This document shows, piece by piece, positions 1 to 8,371 of a stretch of 32,210 nucleotides of DNA. How positions within the stretch are numbered: the stretch's first letter is position 1; each line of letters begins with the position of its first letter. The position numbers and the translations under genes are program-made. The notes beneath the pieces were generated by a model. It did no database searches. It saw nothing but the letters and a program-made list of their open reading frames with translations, and was not told the DNA's origin. Source of the DNA: JBEKYD01 sp049509915 (GTDB lineage Bacteria; Acidobacteriota; Terriglobia; Bryobacterales; Bryobacteraceae); assembly GCA_049509915.1 (NCBI GenBank), contig JBEKZL010000083.1:1-32210 (forward strand). Direction: 5' to 3'.

Positions 1-253
1 AGCTAAAACCACTGCAAACATCGGCTCCCGCAAGCGCGCTGTCTCTTTCGGCTCAATCTTCATCCGCCTGCCTGTTGCAGCAGAGGGCAGGTTTGAAAGT
101 TTACTTCACCAATTCACCCTTATCAATAGCAACCGTACACCCACCTGTCAATGGGCATTACCCCTTTTATTTCAGTTCTTTTGTGGAGTCGTGCGAAGAG
201 AACCGAGGCGCCGGTAGGCAGGTGCTGTGTCGCTATGACACAATCGGAACAGA

Positions 254-1630
254 ATGCGAGCGCCTCACGCCTACGCGCTGGCCTGGCTGGTTTGCGCGGC
301 CCCTTGGGGATGGTGCCAAACGCCGGCGGAATCCTCCGATCCGTTGGTGGTCGGCACCGAGCACCCACGCCTGTTCCTCCGGCCCGCGCGCCTGCGCCTG
401 TTGCGCCGGGAACGCGAGCGGCAGTCTTTGCGCTGGCAACAGTTTTCGCGCCTGCTGGCGGGCGGAGCGCAGTTTCCCGAGCCGGGCTTTGCCTTGGCGC
501 TCGATTACGCCGTCGCGGGCGACCGGGAAGCCGGGCTTAAAGCCACCGCCTTCGCCTTGACCTCGACGGATCTGCGGCAGATGGCGCTGGTCTACGATTG
601 GTGCGAGGGGGCGATGAGCGGCGCCGACCGAACCCGCCTGGCGGCGCGAATCGCCCGCCGCATGGCGGAGACGGCGGCCGACCAGTCCGTGGCGGCGGTG
701 CGATCCCGCCTGCTGGGCGCCGTCACCCTGTTCGACGAAGTGCCGGATTTACCGGGCCGAGAGTTCGAGCGCGACGTGCGCGGATGGTGGCGCACCAAAG
801 TGGCCGAGCCCTTATCGGCCGGCAAGGTTCCCTTCCAGCGCGAAGATGCCTATCCTCTACTCGAATTGCTGCACGCCGTGCAGGATAACCTCAATCTCGA
901 CCTCCGGGAATCGAACGTGGACTACTTCAAAGACTTCCCCGTGGAGCACCTGATGAGCTACTATCCGGCGCCGTATCGGGGCGCGGAGAACGAGTTTTAT
1001 ATCGGCGCGGCCACCACCAGGGCGGCCAGTCCGGATCTGGAAGCCGCGGCACTATCGCGCGCGGCGGATCTGGCCATGGTGGCCTACGATACCAACGCAC
1101 CCCAGACGCAGGTGCTGCAAGGATGGCTCATGCACGACCGGTTTCTGCTGCGCGGAGCTTTCGGGGCGCCCTATGAGTTCTTGTGGGCCGACCCTTATCA
1201 GCCCGGGCTGAGCTACTATCACGTGCCGACGGTCTACTACAATCCCGACTACGGGCGCCTGTTCGCCCGCTCGAGTTGGGACGACGACGCCGCCTGGTTC
1301 GGCCTGTTCGACGGAGGCGCGCAGTTATTCGCCGATGGCCACGTCACCATGGTGGACCCGCGCGTGGAAGCGCCGCCGCTCGAACTCGACGACGCCACGG
1401 TATGCTTCGGGCGAGCGGTGCGCGATTTTGAGCTTACGCTGGAGGACCGGCAGACGGTGTTTGTGGTGGGCCTGGAGCCGCGGCGATCCTACGACGTGGA
1501 AGTAGACGACGAGCAGATGTACCAGGCCGATTCCGACCGCGCCGGAATTGTGGAGTTGGACGACGTTCCGGCGGGCAAGCCGGTGGAGGTACACCTGCGG
1601 GAGCGCACCGTGAAGAAAGCCAGCCGGTAG
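254..1630 (+). CDS. Secreted heparinase II/III-like protein
   Basis: A 458-residue protein with an N-terminal export signal: residues 1-21 hold a hydrophobic run (ALAWLVCAAPWGW) followed by CQTPA, so cleavage near residue 21 is likely. The middle is helical and resembles the alpha/alpha toroid of heparinase-type lyases. Around residues 336-365 it has the RSSWDDDAAWFGL and FADGHV segment, which matches the RSSW-x-D start of the heparinase II/III C-terminal beta-sheet domain. The usual HGHxD motif is not seen in its normal form, so lyase activity is uncertain. The start is the ATG at 254; no strong ribosome site is visible. Codon use is typical of the flanking chromosome. The likely role is periplasmic or extracellular polysaccharide breakdown, inferred from fold-level resemblance only. 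Confidence 0.72.
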   Translation: MRAPHAYALAWLVCAAPWGWCQTPAESSDPLVVGTEHPRLFLRPARLRLLRRERERQSLRWQQFSRLLAGGAQFPEPGFALALDYAVAGDREAGLKATAFALTSTDLRQMALVYDWCEGAMSGADRTRLAARIARRMAETAADQSVAAVRSRLLGAVTLFDEVPDLPGREFERDVRGWWRTKVAEPLSAGKVPFQREDAYPLLELLHAVQDNLNLDLRESNVDYFKDFPVEHLMSYYPAPYRGAENEFYIGAATTRAASPDLEAAALSRAADLAMVAYDTNAPQTQVLQGWLMHDRFLLRGAFGAPYEFLWADPYQPGLSYYHVPTVYYNPDYGRLFARSSWDDDAAWFGLFDGGAQLFADGHVTMVDPRVEAPPLELDDATVCFGRAVRDFELTLEDRQTVFVVGLEPRRSYDVEVDDEQMYQADSDRAGIVELDDVPAGKPVEVHLRERTVKKASR

Positions 1631-1645
1631 CGGGTAAGCCGCCGT

Positions 1646-2104
1646 TTAATCGGTAAGGGAGCGCTCCGCCAGTTCACCGAATAGCGGCAGCGAATACGTC
1701 TGATCGTGAGCGGCTTTCACCATCATGAAAATCTCCAGGCCGAGCAGAACCAGCTCCACCAGGCTGTGCAGATGGGTATGCACGACAAAATTCGTCATCA
1801 GCGACAAGGGCCGCAGCACCCAGCTATTCAGCATCCAGGCCACGAACAGGTAGAGGCCTTGGAACGCGTGGAAGCGGACGCTCCGGTGGGCGCGGAAGCG
1901 GGTGGATGCCAGGACGACAATGGCCGCGATCCAGCCGATGCCCGGGACGTAGCACAACACGGATGCCGTCCGCGGAGACATGCCGGAGAGCGGATCCGGC
2001 CCGGCGGGGGGCACCGGCGGCATGGGCGGCTGAAGGCTGCCGCAACGCTGGCAGTAGGCATCGCGGGCGCCCACCTGGTTTCCGCATTGATTACAAAACG
2101 GCAT
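1646..2104 (-). CDS. Zinc-ribbon plus DUF4870-like membrane protein
   Basis: The 152-residue product begins MPFCNQCGNQ and has two CxxC pairs (residues 4-7 and about 18-21), forming a zinc-ribbon. A proline-rich linker follows, then hydrophobic segments (VLCYVPGIGWIAAIVVLA, a FHAFQGLYLFVAWML segment, and a C-terminal SLVELVLLGLEIFMMV segment) typical of DUF4870 proteins. The frame stays open upstream to 2179, but the ATG at 2104 is preferred because the zinc ribbon starts there and the upstream residues look random. It is divergent from the prepilin peptidase gene, with about 130 bp between the starts that may hold both promoters. Function is unknown for the family; zinc binding is inferred from the cysteines. 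Confidence 0.82.
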   Translation of the reverse strand: MPFCNQCGNQVGARDAYCQRCGSLQPPMPPVPPAGPDPLSGMSPRTASVLCYVPGIGWIAAIVVLASTRFRAHRSVRFHAFQGLYLFVAWMLNSWVLRPLSLMTNFVVHTHLHSLVELVLLGLEIFMMVKAAHDQTYSLPLFGELAERSLTD

Positions 2105-2237
2105 CCTATTGTTTCTTACGATACGCGAAGGCCTCCGGTTCCGGCAAGCGTGCGCTTCGGTCCCTACCAATGGCAGCATTCCGTTATCGCCCGAAGTGAT
2201 CTACCCCGGTCGAGGCGCGGCGTTATATTGTGAAGCC

Positions 2238-2792
2238 ATGCAGTTTCCGGTCCCGCCGCGCGGCGTGGAAATCGTGCTGGTGCTCGTGGTGCTGGCCGCG
2301 GCGGCTTTCGACATACGGTTTCGGCGGATTCCGAACTGGCTGACCGCGGGCGGCGTCGTGGCCGGAATCGCTCTCAACGCGTTTCTCAACCAGGCGCGCC
2401 CGGGTCTGCTGCTCGGCTCGCTGGAAGGCCTCCTGCTCGGGTTGGGTGTTTACCTGGTGCTCTACGCCATTCGAGCCATGGGCGCCGGCGACGCCAAGCT
2501 GATGGGGGCGGTGGGGGCGCTGGCGGGATGGCAGGACTGGTTCGGCATTTTCATCGTTACGGCGGTGATCGGCGGCGTAATGGCCGTCGTCTTCGCCTTG
2601 TCCCGCGGACGTCTGAAGACTACCTTCTGGAACGTCGGATTCATTCTCACCGAGATGACGAGCGGGCGGGCGCCCTACCTGAAGAAAGAAGAGCTGGATG
2701 TGCGCAGTCCCAAGGCAATCGGCCTGCCGCACGGCGCCGTGATCGCGGTGGGTACGCTGGTGTTCCTGGGCCTGGCGGCATTCCACGCCTGA
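2238..2792 (+). CDS. Prepilin peptidase, CpaA/TadV type (A24)
   Basis: A 184-residue polytopic membrane aspartyl protease of the A24 family, which cleaves the leader of type IV pilin or Flp-type pilin precursors on the cytoplasmic side. The two catalytic aspartates are visible: D25 in FDIRFRRIPN and D85 in the GAGD motif (GAGDAKLMG). About five hydrophobic segments are present. It lacks the N-terminal methyltransferase domain with paired cysteines found in PilD-type enzymes, so it is the short CpaA-like form. The ATG at 2238 is chosen because the family N-terminus starts there; an in-frame extension to 2109 adds unrelated residues. No pilin or Tad genes lie nearby, so the substrate cannot be named. 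Confidence 0.9.
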   Translation: MQFPVPPRGVEIVLVLVVLAAAAFDIRFRRIPNWLTAGGVVAGIALNAFLNQARPGLLLGSLEGLLLGLGVYLVLYAIRAMGAGDAKLMGAVGALAGWQDWFGIFIVTAVIGGVMAVVFALSRGRLKTTFWNVGFILTEMTSGRAPYLKKEELDVRSPKAIGLPHGAVIAVGTLVFLGLAAFHA

Positions 2793-2897
2793 ATTGGCAA
2801 GACTCACGCCGGTGCGATTCCCGGGCGGCCGGTTTCCACTGTGAGCCATTCTGTATTGGGCAACGACCAAAAGAGATGGCTTTGGACTGTGCTTCAT

Positions 2898-2981
2898 TTT
2901 GAAGCCGTCCGATATCGCGAAATCTATCCCGGCATCGATCCGCTCTATCGGGCCGCGGGCGGCGATCTGAAATTTGACCTG
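2898..2981 (+). pseudogene. Fragment of an SBBP/DUF7948-type beta-propeller protein
   Basis: About 28 codons encode VRYREIYPGIDPLYRAAGG followed by a KFDL end, closely matching the 'VRYrnvYPGIDlvYyg...leyDf' block near the N-terminus of the large SBBP-repeat secreted proteins common in Acidobacteriota. Nothing else of such a protein is found on either side, so this is a relic. The whole stretch 2793-3155 otherwise contains no supportable gene. Confidence 0.55.
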
Positions 2982-3155
2982 AATCGAAGCACGTTTTGCA
3001 TTTCGAGGTGTGAGTTTTGGAACATGCGGTAAGAACTCTTACACCTTGTCAATGCGGCTTCCGCATAAATTGATCACGAAATCTGCTTTTCGGAGGCATC
3101 TCACAATGGAGAGAATTTCCGACTGAGAATCGCTTGCCGCGACACGCACACCCCG

Positions 3156-3584
3156 TCACTCTTCCGGAAGTTTGTCTTCGAGTTCGCTAGCCAGCTTGTG
3201 CACATCCGTTGTGTTACTAAATGACTGAACCTCTTGCTTGGAAGCGTCCACATTTACGCCCATGTGCTGGCATAGTTTCTGCAACATCTGAAGGATTGTC
3301 GTCAGTTCCTGTTCAGAAAGCATGCCGACTTGAAGATCCAGATGAGAGCGGCGTTCGGACTGACGGGCCATTCGACTTTGACTGATGAGTACAAAGATAG
3401 TCAAAAACACGCTTTCGGAAGAGACGACGAGAGCGAGGACACCGAAAGGGAATGGATCAAACACCCGGAGCCCTCGGATCATGTGGAGATTGATCAGGCT
3501 CCATACGGAGATCAGGATCAACTGCGCCAGCAGGAATCCCATATTGCCGACGAGTTTTGTAATTACGTGGCTAACTCGCTCCAT
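3156..3584 (-). CDS. DUF1003 membrane protein, 5' end lost
   Basis: The 142-residue reading frame matches DUF1003: two hydrophobic segments (NMGFLLAQLILISVWSLIN and FGVLALVVSSESVFLTIFVL), then an ISQSRMARQSERRSHLDLQV stretch and a helical tail. Codons upstream of this ATG keep matching the family (ANIDAIAKLERDALDRRTSM, up to about 3641), but the frame then meets a TAA at 3669-3671 with no ATG, GTG or TTG between. The true 5' end therefore appears to have been removed where the ISNCY-like element begins. A shortened protein could still be made from the ATG at 3584, but it is more likely a truncated gene. The family's function is not established. Confidence 0.75.
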   Translation of the reverse strand: MERVSHVITKLVGNMGFLLAQLILISVWSLINLHMIRGLRVFDPFPFGVLALVVSSESVFLTIFVLISQSRMARQSERRSHLDLQVGMLSEQELTTILQMLQKLCQHMGVNVDASKQEVQSFSNTTDVHKLASELEDKLPEE

Positions 3585-3807
3585 GGAAGTCCGACGATCA
3601 AGCGCGTCGCGTTCCAGCTTGGCGATTGCATCGATGTTGGCCCTACTTTCCGGCGCAAAAAGGAGAGGTTAAGCCCTTTGGTTTCTGCGCCCCGATTGCC
3701 GCGACCCCGCAAGGTCGTACAGATTCGCAGCCCGAAACATTTTTGAAGATTTTGTAATTTTGTTCTTGACGGGGTAAAATCGGATGGCGGTATCTTAATA
3801 TTAAGCT

Positions 3808-4167
3808 ATGCGTAAGCAACAACGGCTGATTGAGCGGCTCCTCCGTGCCACCGAAACCATGGTCCAGGGCGGCCTGTCGGAGACCTCTCGCCGTTGCGGC
3901 AATCCCGGTTGCGCCTGTTTTCGCGACCCCAAATTCCTCCACGGACCGCACCGCTACATTACTTATCGGGAGGATGGCAAGAGCCGCTCTTTGTATGTTC
4001 CGCCCGAGCATACCCAGGCCGCTCGCCAAGCGCAGCGGGCGTGGGCCGCCTTTTGGGAAATCGGTTGTTCCCTGGCCAAGTTGAACCGCGATGGCTTGCG
4101 CAAGCAGTGGCAGCGGGAGAAACAGTCGCGCACACCAGTCACGAACGGGAGAAGCCCTCATGATTGA
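3808..4167 (+). CDS. DUF6788-type IS-associated protein
   Basis: A 119-residue, probably zinc-binding protein. The core CGNPGCACFRDPKFLHGPHRY followed by ITYREDGKSRSLYVPPEH fits the pattern 'CGkpgCrCa..phGPy..lsyr..Gktrtvyvp' of DUF6788, a family usually encoded just upstream of ISNCY-like transposases. The N-terminal half is basic and helical. It overlaps the transposase start by 8 nt, which suggests coupled translation. The gene itself looks intact although its partner is dead. Its role in transposition is not known; association with the IS is inferred from position. Confidence 0.7.
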   Translation: MRKQQRLIERLLRATETMVQGGLSETSRRCGNPGCACFRDPKFLHGPHRYITYREDGKSRSLYVPPEHTQAARQAQRAWAAFWEIGCSLAKLNRDGLRKQWQREKQSRTPVTNGRSPHD

Positions 4168-4955
4168 GGCCCGCCGGCAGCAACTGCGCTTTGGCGATGG
4201 TTTCATCGCCGAGGAAGTGTCCGACCTGCAAGAGGACTGGATGAAGCACGCCGACCAAGCGCTGGAGGACGAACAACTGGTTTCGACCGTGTATGAGGCT
4301 CTGGTGCGGCGGCGGCCGCCAAGCCGGACCCGCTGACGACGCCGCACTCCGGCGGAAGTGGTCCTGCGTCTGCTGTTGCTGAAGCACATCCGCAACTGGA
4401 GTTACGACGTGCTGGAACGCGAGGTCCGGGCCAATCTGGTGTATCGCGGTTACACACGGGGGCCGGGGGGGGGCCGCGAAGGTGCCCGATGCCAAGTCCA
4501 TGGGCCGGTGGGGACTGGCGCTGGGTCCGGAGGAGGTCGCGAAGATCCATGCAAGAGTAGTGGAGATCGCCCAGGAGAGACAGATTGTGAAGGGGCGAAA
4601 GATGCGCCTGGACACGACCGTGGTGGAGACGAACATTCATTATCCGACCGACAGCAATCTCCTGGGGGATGGAGTGCGCGTGCTGATCCGCGCGATGAAG
4701 CGGATCGCGGCGATCGCCGGCGAGCCGGGAGCCAAACTGCGGGACCGTAGCCGGAGTGTGAAGTTCCGCATTTTGGAAATCGGCCGCATTGCGCGTACCA
4801 AGGGCGGCCCGAACCGGGAACGCCTGCAGCAGGGATACGAGAAGCTCTTGTCTGCAGGTAGGGCGAGTGGTCGGGCAGGCCAAGCGATTTTCCAGCCAGA
4901 TAGCCCGCGGCGTGAAACGGTCTGCGGATGTGATGCAGCAGGCCGCCCTGGAGGG
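4160..4955 (+). pseudogene. ISNCY-family transposase, multiply frameshifted
   Basis: Pieces of one DDE transposase are spread over three frames. The N-terminal part (MIEARRQQLRFGDGFIAEEV) starts at 4160 and hits a stop at 4334-4336. The next block (VVLRLLLLKHIRNWSYDVLE, then AKSMGRWGLALGPEE) is split by a G-rich run at 4457-4475. The strongest family block, MRLDTTVVETNIHYPTDSNL, lies at about 4602-4660. A further frame change near 4857 leads into VVGQAKRFSSQIARGVKRSA, after which similarity stops near 4955. At least three breaks plus loss of the C-terminus make it inactive. The G-run is a classic slippage spot, so one break could be a sequencing artefact, but not all of them. Confidence 0.8.
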
Positions 4956-5215
4956 CTGGCCGCCTCGATGCAGCGGCGCTCTGATTTACGCGTGTCGATG
5001 AGCTTCAAGTAATCGTACGTGCGGTCGTGGTCGGCGCCCGTAGCGTGGATCGGAGCCATCAGTAGATCAGCCTCGCCGCCCAGACGCGGGCGTTCGGACC
5101 AGAGCATGAGCCGAGCCTCGTCGCTGCGGACCCTGCGCCCGAGTCCGGGTTATTTTCCGCTGCTGAATGGTTGGCGCGAGGTCGAAGAAACGTCGCGCGG
5201 ATCGGGCAACCCGGC

Positions 5216-6080
5216 TGCGACGCGGCGCTGTACAGCCAGAGCTTCCGCTTGCCGCACGTGGAGGAGGATCTGACCTCCACTTGGCCGGTCGGAGATCCCG
5301 GCATGTTCAATATCGGCGTACTGCACACATCGGCGGGCGGCGATCTAGGGCATGAGTTATACGCCCCATGCTCGCTCGACAGCTTGCGTTCCCGGCATTA
5401 TCAAATATTGGGCGCTCGGGCATATTCACACCAGGAAAGAATTGGCACGGGAGCCCTGGGTCGTGTATTCAGGGAACATCCAAGGCCGCAGTGTCCGCGA
5501 ATGCGGGCCGCGCGGCTGTTACCTGGTGGATGTGGATGACAGCGGGGGAGTCACTCTCGCTTTCGAACCGCTCGACGTGGTGCGCTGGCAGATACTGCCG
5601 ATCGCCGTAGATGGCGAGACCGCTGCGGGCGACCTGGAAGCGCTAGCGCAAGAGGCCATCGAGCGAGCCGCCGCGGAGGCGGACGGAAGAGCTCTGGCAG
5701 TACGTATTCGCATCGAAGGTTACGGGCCTGCGTGGAATCGTGCGGGTGGAAATGTGCCCGGATTACGGACCCGAATCCGCATGTTGGCGCAGGACATGGC
5801 TGTCCCGGTCCACGTCGAAAAGCTCGAACTGGCGGCGCAGATTCCAGAGCGCAGGGAGGAATCCGACGCCGGCCCAATGGCAGAGTTGCGGTCCCTGATC
5901 AGCGAGTTCAGAGAGAATGAGCCGCTGATGGCTGAACTCAGGGCCGAGTTCGCCGACCTAAAAGGCAAGCTTCAGGCGTCCGTCCCGCACGGACAGGAGT
6001 GTGTCGACCCGCGGGCCCCATCGGTGCTGAGCGAAGCGCTGGCGTCGATTGAGCCGCTGCTCGAAGGAGGCCGGCAATGA
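5216..6080 (+). pseudogene. yhaO: yhaO-like DNA repair exonuclease (SbcD-type), truncated and frameshifted
   Basis: Similarity to YhaO/SbcD-type metallophosphoesterases begins abruptly at about 5216 with ALYSQSFRLPHVEEDL, continues through GMFNIGVLHTSAGG and ELYAPCSLDSLRSR, then changes frame near 5400 and resumes as YWALGHIHTRKELAREPWV. The GHIHT block is the conserved C-terminal metal-binding motif of the phosphoesterase domain. The N-terminal third with the D-x-H, D and GNHD motifs is missing, so no nuclease can be made. The remaining 3' part encodes the family's capping region, with a helical tail. Its stop overlaps the yhaN start by ATGA at 6077-6080, the normal operon arrangement. The 5' end was probably lost when the ISNCY remnant arrived. 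Confidence 0.8.
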
Positions 6081-7300
6081 GACTGGACACCCTAGATCTG
6101 ATCGCCTATGGGCCGTTCACCGGCGCGAGTCTGGAATTCAACAACCCGTTCACGATTGAGAAGGTGGTTCGTGCCGTGGCCAAACGTCCTTCCGTATCCT
6201 GTAAGCGCACGCCGTAATCCTCCGGCAGGAGTACAGCCAGGGAAAGTCCTTCGAGATCCACCACGGCCTGTCCACGTTGCGAGATAGTGGGAAGCGCCGA
6301 ACCTCGTGACCTTAACCTGGCTCTTGGCAAACTCCTGCTCGGCATCCCTGAAATCGCGCAAAGAACGATGAACCGCCTTGGCGTTTGCCCTTGGGGTATA
6401 CAACTCCGCGGCTTCCGTCTCTGGGCGTGACAGCGTGTCCTGTAGCCCTGTCAGCCCTGCCGCTGAGGCGAACAATAATTGGCCAATCTCGCCTTCTCCC
6501 CGAGCCAGTGCACGTCCACCCTCAATCAGGGTTTCGTGGCTGATGCCGAACATCATGGCGAAGGTCTCCCTGGTGATCCCGTGCAGGGCGCGTTCCAGCG
6601 CGATGTCCTCCACTACGGTGGAATCATCCTGTCCGCGTAGCGTCTGCTTGTTGCCCTTTCGCCGAATGAAGCTGAGGCCGCCTCCGTCCCAGGAAAGGGT
6701 GACTCCGATGCGCAGGTTCGGATAGGCGTGCACGAATGATTCCGGTGTCTGCGGGTGTATTCCGAACAGGCCATCCAGCAACGCGCGAAGGGCCGAACTC
6801 TTACGCGCTTCGTTCAGGCCGTAGACACCGAGCTGCAGGACGACCTGGCGGCCATCACGGCGTCTCTGGCCAAGTTCTACATTCCCGAAGACATCCTTGC
6901 AGCCGACGAGGAGATACCTAACCTGTTTGGCGAGAAGAGCGTGATCCAAAAATCCAAGAAGGATTGCGATCACAAGATTGCCGAGCGGGCCGAATTAAAC
7001 CGTTTGTTGCATGAGCAGGTACAACGACTGCGCCCAGGACTGGCACTAGAAGACGCTGCAAGACTCGAGCCGGGGCTTTTGGCACGCAAGCGGATTCAAG
7101 AGCTGGCGCCGCAGGCAACGCGATTGGAAGCCAACCGCGACTCGCTGGAGCGGTCGCTGGAGGACGCCCGCCGAAAAATGGCGGAATGTGACATTACCAT
7201 TGCTGCGCTGCCCGAAAATGCCGACACCACCATTCTGGCGGCAGCGATTGATCGTGCCCGGCGGGAGCTGGGTGTAATTGCCGACGCTAAAAGCTGTTCC
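6077..7300 (+). pseudogene. yhaN: yhaN-like SMC/Rad50-type ATPase with an inverted internal segment
   Basis: The plus strand starts correctly with MRLDTLDLIAYGPFTGASLEF. The expected continuation is not on this strand but on the minus strand: reading leftward from about 6833 gives LQLGVYGLNEARKSSALRAL (the Walker A region, degenerate as GLNEARKS instead of GPNEAGKS), then IGVTLSWDGGG, HGITRETFAMMFGISHETL and, after a frame change, VVDLEGLSLAVLLPEDYGV, ending near 6165. The plus strand resumes with ELQDDLAAITASLAKFYIPE and coiled-coil sequence to about 7300. The simplest reading is a roughly 670-bp inversion inside yhaN. The C-terminal half, including Walker B, is absent, so the gene is dead. 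The partner of yhaO is directly upstream. Confidence 0.78.
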
Positions 7301-7334
7301 TCGGCGATTGAGAAAGAGAAACGCCCGCGGATTG

Positions 7335-8004
7335 TCGCGTTGCGGATGAGATCCGGGGGTATGGGCACGTAGCTGTCGCTCTCGTCCGTCTTCGTATCGC
7401 CAATGCGATCCTCTCCCAACTGCCGTTCCTTCAGAGCTTCATCAATGCGAAGCTGGCTGCCTTCAAAGTCGTCGATCCGCAACGCGAGAGCCTCACCCGG
7501 ACGCAAGCCACATACAGCAAGAATTCGCAGCACGATCTTGCGGGGAGAATATTGGCCGAGGACGGGAAGCACGTGCTTGTGAAACAGGTACTTCATGTCT
7601 TCTCTCATCTTTTTGCCCCAGGCCCCCGCCTTCACCGATGAGAAAGCCTTCCAAAGCTCGGCAAAAACCCCTCGATGTAATCCGCGAGCTTCTGCTGGGC
7701 TTCGTGCTTCGGCATGGTGGCAGGGCCCAGCGTTTTTTTCCTTCTTTTTGCGGACGGGCCTGCCCGAGGGGTCCGTGACGTAGAGATGGAAAAAGCCGAC
7801 CCATACCTTGCCTTCGCGTGGCCGGCCAATCTTCTTGATCCAGCCCTCGGGACCCTCGCTTCCAGTCAGCTTCTCTGGCTACGGCGTGCGACCGATGTGG
7901 CGAACGTTGATCTCGATGACGGGAGCGAGTGCAGGGCCAGAATCGGCGGGTCGGTTGGCAGGAGAAGGCGCCGGGGAGGGATGCGTGGCTGCGTTCTTCG
8001 CCAT
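7335..8004 (-). pseudogene. Phage-type tyrosine integrase, frameshifted, catalytic end lost
   Basis: Reading leftward from an ATG at 8004, several frames together encode an integrase: MAKNAATHPSPAPSP, then a basic DNA-binding stretch (GWIKKIGRPREGKVWVGFFH, YVTDPSGRPVRKKKEK), the arm-binding/core linker MPKHEAQQKLADYIEGF, and the core block RILAVCGLRPGEALALRIDD with the first catalytic arginine. It stops at about 7335 after YVPIPPDL, before the HxxR and tyrosine motifs. There are at least two frame changes (near 7885 and 7660). Its start lies about 100 bp from the tRNA-derived repeat at 8108, the usual place for an integrase, so it is probably the relic of an older element at the same tRNA. 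Confidence 0.78.
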
Positions 8005-8107
8005 GCCCGCAGTATAGGCACGATGGGATGCGGCCGCAACTTTGCAACTGGGTGGGCAGTTGGGTGGGCTGTTTGCTCCACCGCCACCCGTAAGTTATTG
8101 AAAGAAT

Positions 8108-8153
8108 TGGTCGGGGCGAGTGGATTCGAACCACCGACCTCCTGGTCCCGAAC
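8108..8153. repeat. attL: 46-bp copy of the tRNA-Pro 3' end
   Basis: These 46 bp are identical to 21463-21508, which form the 3' part (acceptor 3' strand with CCA, T-arm, variable loop and half of the anticodon arm) of the tRNA-Pro gene. Similarity ends sharply on both sides. This is the distal attachment site of an element that integrated into the tRNA gene. Confidence 0.95.
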
Positions 8154-8192
8154 TTAGAACTCCACCATTTACAACAAGTTACGCGTGGTCAT

Positions 8193-8260
8193 ACCGAATC
8201 ACATCCGGTAACATTTGCATGAGCTTGCGCTCTGGGCCGAGTGATCCAGCGTGATTCGGT
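8193..8260. repeat. 10-bp perfect inverted repeat inside attL
   Basis: accgaatcac at 8193-8202 is repeated inverted as gtgattcggt at 8251-8260, with 48 bp between. It lies between the left core site and the GGGCATAC pair and may be part of the recombination complex (for example an excisionase or host-factor site). No gene is present in 8154-8371. Confidence 0.5.
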
Positions 8261-8273
8261 GGTAGCAAGGGGC

Positions 8274-8293
8274 GGGCATACTATTGGGCATAC
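8274..8293 (+). promoter_or_regulatory. Probable integrase arm sites, left end (GGGCATAC x2)
   Basis: Two copies of gggcatac, at 8274-8281 and 8286-8293, are separated by 4 nt. The same paired arrangement occurs at the right end (21373-21380 and 21385-21392), with a different 4-nt spacer (tatt versus ttct). Paired short direct repeats inside both ends of a tRNA-integrated element fit arm-type binding sites for the N-terminal domain of the integrase. Function is inferred. Confidence 0.6.
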
Positions 8294-8348
8294 CTCCCCA
8301 CCCGTTGACGGCGCCACGAGAAAGCCCGCGCGGGCGGCCGTTGATGAT

Positions 8349-8364
8349 GTAGACTATAAGTAAC
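8349..8364 (+). promoter_or_regulatory. C-protein operator and promoter of vsr-methyltransferase operon
   Basis: The 14-mer agactataagtaac at 8351-8364 is identical to 11138-11151 in front of the controller gene. It contains GACTATAAGT, a typical half of a C-box operator (GACT/AGTC type). TATAAG at 8355-8360 could serve as -10, giving a start about 5 nt before the vsr ATG, so the mRNA may be nearly leaderless. No good -35 was found. A single box here against a double box at the C promoter is the pattern expected if C protein represses the methyltransferase arm. Confidence 0.65.
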
Positions 8365-8371
8365 GATTTGG

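Larger units (their letters stand above)
3660..4960 (+). mobile_element. Remnant of an ISNCY-type insertion sequence
   Basis: The segment holds a DUF6788-type small gene followed, with an 8-nt overlap, by a broken transposase gene. Its left edge is set by the sudden loss of DUF1003 similarity near 3650, and its right edge by the end of transposase similarity near 4955. Terminal inverted repeats and a target duplication were not found, so the exact ends are unknown. A perfect 12-bp palindrome, cttaatattaag, lies at 3794-3805 just before the first gene, with a TTGACG at about 3765 as a possible -35. Confidence 0.6.

Noticed and set aside
1..253. Possible gene or regulatory RNA at the left edge
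   Set aside because: Only a weak CCTGCC/GGCAGG inverted pair near 67-93; nothing else supports a feature.
254..1630. Overlapping frames at 75-560, 123-368, 151-540 and 592-888
   Set aside because: They are shadows of the 254-1630 gene in high-GC DNA; products are Arg/Pro-rich and have no domains.
4640..5107. A 155-codon minus-strand frame across the end of the IS transposase
   Set aside because: Most of it is the shadow of the transposase. The first 45 or so residues (GGEADLLMAPIHATGADHDR) look slightly protein-like, but I cannot assign them.
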